Translations under genes and position numbers: made by a program
DNA from: Mucilaginibacter gracilis
GTDB taxonomy: Bacteria > Bacteroidota > Bacteroidia > Sphingobacteriales > Sphingobacteriaceae
Assembly: GCF_003633615.1 (NCBI RefSeq)
Contig: NZ_RBKU01000001.1
Location: forward strand, 3,224,001 to 3,288,000
DNA length: 64,000 bases
Reading direction: 5' to 3'
The notes under the pieces: model-generated
What the model was told of the DNA's origin: nothing
Databases searched by the model: none
What the model saw: the letters and a program-made list of their open reading frames with translations, nothing else
Part shown: one piece after another, positions 59,363 through 64,000 of the stretch
Layout: the number at the start of each line of letters is the position of its first letter
Numbering within the stretch: position 1 is the first letter of the stretch

Positions 59363-61780
59363 TTAAATACCCTTTAGCGGCTTTTTATTGCCAACTTTAG
59401 TGAAGTTATAACTAACGGACATGCTGTAGTTGCGGGTGTTAACGGTATAATAATCTTGCTTGTTAAAGGTGTCGCTCTGGGTTAGGGTTGTGCTGCTGCT
59501 TTGACCAAGCGGGTTGGTTATCATTAACCGTACCCGAAATTTATTTTTGTAGAGCGATTTGCGCATGGCAAAGCTTGACGTGAGCGAGCCTTTATTGCGG
59601 CCCTGGGCCGATGTATTAGTGTAGTAATTAAAGTTGCTCTCGAATGCTGTTTTGGCAGGTAAATCTGCCTGTACACCTGCCTTACCCTGAAACGTAAAGC
59701 CGTTGCGGTTTAGGGTGCTGTTTGTATTGCTGCTTTGGTAAACCATGTGGCCCAATGTGCCGCCGCCGTTAAGGTTTATTTTTTTGTTGATGCGGTAATT
59801 ACCATACAGGTTAATGGTATTATAGCTGCTTGAACCCAAATTATCGTAAGTGGTTTGGTAGGCACCGTTGGCTATTGGCGTTGTAATGCGCTCAATAATG
59901 TGTGTGGTGTTTGCAAAACCTATTCGGGGGTAAAAAGCCCAGTCGTGGCCAAAAACGCTAAAGCTCAGATCGAGCTGTTGGGTGTACGAAGGCGACAGAC
60001 CGGGGTTACCGAAGGATATATTGGGGTTACTGGTATTGGTAATAACCTGCGGGTTTAACGAATAAATATTGGGCCTGCCAATACGCCCGCTATAGCTTAC
60101 CCCAAAGCTATAACTTTCGTAGTTTTTACTTGCTGATAGATTTGGAAAAAAACTGATGTAAGGCTTTATGTTATAAGGTGCAGGCAAAGCCGAAACGCTA
60201 AAGTTAACGTCGGTAAATTCGCTGCGGCCACCTATCCGGAACTGCCATTTGTTCTCGGTTTTTAGGGTTAAACTGGCGTAGCTAGAGTATATATGTTCGT
60301 TGTAAACAAAATTGTTGGTAAGGGCAGTATCGCGCAGGTAAACCTGGTTGGTGAAGTTAAAACCCTGTACATCTTGGTTGTTATTATTGGTACGCAGGTT
60401 TGCCGATGCGCCAAAATTAAAGGTGCTTCTTTTGGCTTCGCCGAGTGGCTTATCATAATCAATTTTAAACTGGAAAGCCTTGTTGCGGCCATCAACATCA
60501 TAAAGCTGGTTAAGCGGCAATGAGCCCGGTAATGGGTTGTCGTTAGCATCCAGATACAAAGTTTGGGCAAAGCGGTTATTGGCTGATGTGTTGGCACTAT
60601 AGGTTGCACTGGCTTCTAACTGATCGCCATTGGTACGTTTCCAGGTATAATCGGCATCAAAGGAATAGTTGGTTGATTGGTTTTGATTGCTGTTACCCTG
60701 ATTACGCATTTTGGTTTCTAAATTATTTTCATCAAAATACAAATAATCGCTGCCCGACGCGCCGGTGGATCTGTTGATATTCAAATTGGCCGTAACCCGT
60801 AAATTTTGAGTAGTATCTATATCCCAGTTAACGCCTTCGCGGATGTTGTGCCCGTAGTTTAGCCCGCTGCGGTTGCCGTACTGATTACGGTAGTAGTTAG
60901 TATCGGCTAAGAAATTTTGACTTAACGACGAACTGTAAGTATTGCTTTCACTTTTCCCAAAAGCATAGCTGGAAGAAAGCGAGAAAGTTTTGCCTTTGTA
61001 CGATGCATAAGTATTTACATTGTAGTTGCCCAGCGTACCTGCGCTTAACGACAGGGTGCCGTTTAAGCCTAATTTGTAACCTTTTTTAAGCACTATGTTG
61101 ATAATACCTTCGCCATCGGCGGAGTACTTGGCTGGTGGGTTGGTCATTACCTCAATTTTTTCGATCGCATCGGAAGGCAAAACATTAAGCAGATCGGTAA
61201 TGTTTGACGTCATATAATCCGACGGCTTCCCGTCGATAAATATCCGGGTATTGCGCTTGCCCGATATGGTGGCATTGCCATCAATATCCACGCTCACCAT
61301 CGGCACGTTTTTTAATATGTCGGTAGCCGTTGCCCCTTCAGATTGTAAGCTTTGGCTAACGTTGTAATTAATTTGGTCGGCACCAAACTCAACAATACGT
61401 TTTTTTTCGCTAACGGTAACTTCGGCCATCGCGTTGCCACTCTTTTTGAGCTTAATAATGCCTAAATGTATTTCGGTATGTTCGGCATTTATTTCAATGT
61501 CGTCAATGGTTTGTTTTTCGTAGCCTATGTAGGTTATTCTCACGCTAAATTTACCATAGGGCAGGTTGGTGAATTTAAAAGCACCGCCATTATTGCTGGT
61601 GCCGCTTTTTACAATATCCTCGGTGCCCTGGTTTAAAATGGCAACGCCTGCAAAATCTATCATTTCGCCAGTAATTGGGTCGGTTAGTTTACCCGACACA
61701 CTGCCGTTATTGCTTTGTGCAAAGGCATTTACAGATGCAAAAAACAAAATAGAATACAGAATTAAGTACTTAATTTTCAA
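59363..61780 (-). CDS. Outer membrane beta-barrel (TonB-dependent-like) receptor
   Basis: 805 residues. Signal peptide about 1-22 (ending A-F-A-Q); CarboxypepD_reg-like domain about 27-112 (G-S-V-S-G-K-L-T-D ... V-R-I-T-Y-I-G-Y-E-K); plug domain about 130-230 with R-I-F-I-D-G-K-P-S-D-Y and I-E-V-M-T-N-P-P-A-K-Y-S-A-D-G-E-G-I-I-N-I; then an outer-membrane barrel of the OMP_b-brl_3 type to the end. No SusD partner is adjacent. It is convergent with the efflux operon. Substrate unknown; such proteins import or serve in envelope homeostasis. Confidence 0.88.
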   Translation of the reverse strand: MKIKYLILYSILFFASVNAFAQSNNGSVSGKLTDPITGEMIDFAGVAILNQGTEDIVKSGTSNNGGAFKFTNLPYGKFSVRITYIGYEKQTIDDIEINAEHTEIHLGIIKLKKSGNAMAEVTVSEKKRIVEFGADQINYNVSQSLQSEGATATDILKNVPMVSVDIDGNATISGKRNTRIFIDGKPSDYMTSNITDLLNVLPSDAIEKIEVMTNPPAKYSADGEGIINIVLKKGYKLGLNGTLSLSAGTLGNYNVNTYASYKGKTFSLSSSYAFGKSESNTYSSSLSQNFLADTNYYRNQYGNRSGLNYGHNIREGVNWDIDTTQNLRVTANLNINRSTGASGSDYLYFDENNLETKMRNQGNSNQNQSTNYSFDADYTWKRTNGDQLEASATYSANTSANNRFAQTLYLDANDNPLPGSLPLNQLYDVDGRNKAFQFKIDYDKPLGEAKRSTFNFGASANLRTNNNNQDVQGFNFTNQVYLRDTALTNNFVYNEHIYSSYASLTLKTENKWQFRIGGRSEFTDVNFSVSALPAPYNIKPYISFFPNLSASKNYESYSFGVSYSGRIGRPNIYSLNPQVITNTSNPNISFGNPGLSPSYTQQLDLSFSVFGHDWAFYPRIGFANTTHIIERITTPIANGAYQTTYDNLGSSSYNTINLYGNYRINKKINLNGGGTLGHMVYQSSNTNSTLNRNGFTFQGKAGVQADLPAKTAFESNFNYYTNTSAQGRNKGSLTSSFAMRKSLYKNKFRVRLMITNPLGQSSSTTLTQSDTFNKQDYYTVNTRNYSMSVSYNFTKVGNKKPLKGI

Positions 61781-61935
61781 TAGGTGACAATTTTTAATTG
61801 TAAAAATAATACTTTGCGTAAAAATCAGACTATGGCATTTGTATTATTTTAGATAGTTTATAATAACACATGCTTAGACTGTAAACCCACAAAAGGATTA
61901 ACCCGACAGAAAAATAAATTTCATCTTAGTCAATT

Positions 61936-62271
61936 ATGGATATTTTAAAGCTGAAATGGGCCAAGACCATACTTTTTATTGCAGCAATATATAATGTGTT
62001 TTGGGGCCTGGTAATTTCGGTTAGGCCGCAAGTGATATTATTTGGCAATGCAGAAAATGTATATATGCTGATTTTGATACGCTGTATTGGCATGTTGGTT
62101 GGCGTTTACGGTATAGCCTACTATTTTGCCTCGCGCGACCCGCAAAGGTACTGGCCGCTAATTTTAGTGGGCCTTATCGGGAAAGTGTTGGGGCCTATGG
62201 GTGCAATATATTACATAGTTTTGGGTGCCCTGCAAGCCAGCTTTTTATGGGTTAACGTGTTTAACCCCTAA
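61936..62271 (+). pseudogene. Small membrane protein gene, 5' part, split by IS4-type element
   Basis: 111 codons of open frame with three or four hydrophobic segments (about 10-28, 42-63, 73-92, 95-107). Native sequence runs to 62265; the final C-C-C-T-A-A codons are IS sequence. Removal of the element and one TTTAAC copy continues the frame with D-F-I-W-M-Y-P-F-G-W-V-L-Y to a stop at 63927, giving 132 residues and a fourth membrane segment. The family is not recognised. The truncated product lacks only 22 residues, so residual function is possible. Confidence 0.85.
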
Positions 62272-63852
62272 CTCCGCATAATTACCCCGTCTATTTTGAA
62301 AAATATAGTGGAACAACGCTTGATTGTTCCTTTTTTTGTTTATTTTGGGCTACCTAATTAGGTTGTCTATGTCGTTACCTTCCTGGATTCAAAAATTTAA
62401 AGAGCCAAAAACAGAGATCAGGCTTATCAAGGGTACATTTTACAAGTACGCTGTTGAGTATCGTTATAATTCTGAAAAAAAGCGGACGGATAAAATAACC
62501 CTGGAACTTCTTGGTAAAATCACCGAGAAGGAGGGCTTTGTCCCGTCGGATAAAAAACTAATAAAAGATAAAGGCAACAGCCTGCCGGTAGTAGATATCA
62601 AAACATACGGATTGTATAATCTCTTTACGTCTTTGCTTGCTGAGGATCTTCCCAGTTTACTTACACTCTTCCCAGAGCCTGTTAGTCAAACATTATTGAC
62701 AGTAGCAATGATGCGTTTTGCTTATCAGCACCCAATAAAGCGTATGCCGTTTCAACATGCACATGACTACTGTTCTCTGAACTGGGTCACAAAAGGTCTT
62801 GATGACAAAGCAATTACAGCTGCATTGAAATATGTAGGAGAAAACAGAGAACTATTGCTGGGCTGGATGAAAGGCAGATTAGGGGTAAGGGAAGCTATGC
62901 AGGATAAATTTGTAATGATTGATTCTACGCACATACCATCCCTTTCAGAACATCTTTCAGTCAACGCAATGGGTTATAATCCACAGCATAGCTATGATCC
63001 ACAAATACGCCTGATGTACATTTTTTCTGCACAAATGCAACAACCGGTGTATTATAGACTTATCAATGGGAATATTACTGACGTTACATCGATGAAGATA
63101 TGTGTAGACGAACTAAATATCAAAGATGTGGTTTTCATTGCCGACAAGGGATTTTACAGCAAGAAAAACGTCGCTGACCTCAAAACTGCCTCCATTCATT
63201 TCATTATCCCACTATACAGAAATAATAATCTCATAGATTATGAACCGCTACAGCAAGCCAATTTTAAAAAAGGTATAAAGAATTATTTCACCTATCAGAA
63301 GAGGGTGGTCTGGTATTATGAATATGAAAAAGAAGGACTGATGCTAACTACTTACCTTGACGAGCGCCTTAGAGTAGAAGAAGAAGCTGATTTCCTTACC
63401 CGTACTCAAACACATCCTGATAAGTATAAAGAAGTTGATTTCTTTGAACGGGTTGACCGTTTTGGAACACTTACACTCACGAATCACCTGCCTGAAGCGG
63501 TGTCCGCACAAATGTTATATGAAACCTACAAACAGCGCAATGAAATAGAAGTCATGTTTGACGCCTACAAGCACTTCCTGCTTGCAGACAAAACCTACAT
63601 GCAGAACCGATATGTGCTGGAAGGATGGTTAATGGCAAATTTTATAGCCATGATCGCATACTACAGGTTGTATACACGACTAAAAACAGCAAACAAACTT
63701 TCAAAATATGCACCAAAGGACATAGTAGAAATATCAAAAAGCATCTACCAAACTAAAATCCGAAACACCTGGGTAAGATCCGAAATAACAAAAAAGACAA
63801 AAGACCTCTTTAAATCTATTGACATAGACTACCTAAATTAGCGGAGTTAGGG
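62266..63852 (+). mobile_element. IS4-family insertion sequence (1587 bp)
   Basis: Terminal inverted repeats CCCTAACTCCGC (62266-62277) and GCGGAGTTAGGG (63841-63852), with weaker matching further in. Target duplication TTTAAC at 62260-62265 and 63853-63858. One intact transposase. Inserted into codons of a small membrane-protein gene. Confidence 0.93.
62369..63841 (+). CDS. IS4-family transposase
   Basis: 490 residues from the ATG at 62369. DDE residues: Asp in F-V-M-I-D-S-T-H-I, Asp in V-F-I-A-D-K-G-F-Y-S, and Glu in the Y-K-Q-R-N-E-I-E-V-M-F-D-A-Y-K block, which fits the IS4 Y-x2-R-x3-E-x6-K signature exactly. No internal stop. The stop codon ends on the first base of the right inverted repeat. 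The IS1634-like branch is probable. Confidence 0.92.
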   Translation: MSLPSWIQKFKEPKTEIRLIKGTFYKYAVEYRYNSEKKRTDKITLELLGKITEKEGFVPSDKKLIKDKGNSLPVVDIKTYGLYNLFTSLLAEDLPSLLTLFPEPVSQTLLTVAMMRFAYQHPIKRMPFQHAHDYCSLNWVTKGLDDKAITAALKYVGENRELLLGWMKGRLGVREAMQDKFVMIDSTHIPSLSEHLSVNAMGYNPQHSYDPQIRLMYIFSAQMQQPVYYRLINGNITDVTSMKICVDELNIKDVVFIADKGFYSKKNVADLKTASIHFIIPLYRNNNLIDYEPLQQANFKKGIKNYFTYQKRVVWYYEYEKEGLMLTTYLDERLRVEEEADFLTRTQTHPDKYKEVDFFERVDRFGTLTLTNHLPEAVSAQMLYETYKQRNEIEVMFDAYKHFLLADKTYMQNRYVLEGWLMANFIAMIAYYRLYTRLKTANKLSKYAPKDIVEISKSIYQTKIRNTWVRSEITKKTKDLFKSIDIDYLN

Positions 63853-63858
63853 TTTAAC

Positions 63859-63927
63859 GATTTTATTTGGATGTACCCGTTTGGGTGGGTGCTGTATTGG
63901 GCTTGGAAAGCAGATTATGCTAATTGA
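63859..63927 (+). pseudogene. 3' part of the split membrane protein gene
   Basis: 22 codons and the stop TGA, encoding D-F-I-W-M-Y-P-F-G-W-V-L-Y-W-A-W-K, which fits in frame after codon 110 of the upstream part when the IS and one target copy are removed. Confidence 0.85.
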
Positions 63928-63936
63928 ACAAATTTA

Positions 63937-64000
63937 TTATACTGACTCAGCTTTGGCCACAGATTGTTGTATCTGTTGAAAGTGTTCGGCAATTTTTTTG
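63937..64000 (-). CDS. C-terminal end of a leftward gene (cut by window edge)
   Basis: The stop codon TAA reads at 63937-63939 on the minus strand; the last residues are K-K-I-A-E-H-F-Q-Q-I-Q-Q-S-V-A-K-A-E-S-V. Only 20 codons are visible, enough to show a helical tail but not a family. Confidence 0.5.
   Translation of the reverse strand, partial: KKIAEHFQQIQQSVAKAESV

Overview
The window comes from a member of the Bacteroidota, most likely Sphingobacteriaceae (Mucilaginibacter or Pedobacter-like). The grounds are: promoter boxes of the form TAnnTTTG, often only 5-7 nt before the start codon; few Shine-Dalgarno sites; type IX secretion/gliding genes (gldC, a GldN-like gene, a plug-domain protein); CarboxypepD_reg/TonB-type outer membrane proteins; and many dispersed palindromic intergenic repeats of the kind common in this group. 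The genus is inferred from gene content, not proven. No tRNA, rRNA or CRISPR array was seen.

Layout. 1-8.2 kb is the right end of an AT-rich prophage: head/neck proteins, a tail fibre carrying an SGNH esterase, a LamG-like tail protein, a lysis cassette (GH24 endolysin, holin, bitopic membrane protein), and an integrase on the minus strand beside a palindrome and direct repeats that are probably att-associated. 8.2-19.3 kb is ordinary chromosome: EVE protein, ABC-F ATPase, plug-domain protein, thioesterase, two thioredoxin-fold proteins, dihydroorotase, a ParE-type toxin-antitoxin pair, a DEAD-box helicase and gldC. 19.4-27.5 kb is a chemosensory-like cluster (hybrid kinase with three receivers, CheR, CheB, second hybrid kinase) whose last gene is split by an IS630 element. 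28-36.3 kb holds most of a cytochrome c maturation system (ccmB, ccmC, ccmD, ccmE, ccmF) interrupted by glutamate dehydrogenase and a secreted protein of unknown role. 36.4-51.1 kb holds a GldN-like gene, Fe-S and housekeeping genes (ferredoxins, iscX, kdsC, maf, ppx, dnaJ, grpE, ftsE, an acyl-CoA reductase, nfu, purB). 51.3-59 kb is an IS982 element followed by a TetR-TolC-MFP-RND efflux operon. 59.4-64 kb has an outer-membrane receptor and a small membrane-protein gene split by an IS4-family element.

Main points. Three complete IS elements are present. Two split genes whose reading frames can be restored exactly by removing the element plus one target duplication: TA for IS630 and TTTAAC for the IS4-type element. 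The acyl-CoA reductase gene appears to have absorbed two intergenic repeat elements in frame. At least eight different intergenic inverted or direct repeat families occur. I see no clear-cut new multi-gene defence or biosynthetic system. The best leads are the translated repeats, the int-proximal repeat array of the prophage, the short-leader promoters, the lone extended GldN, and the leader of the ccmE-ccmF unit.
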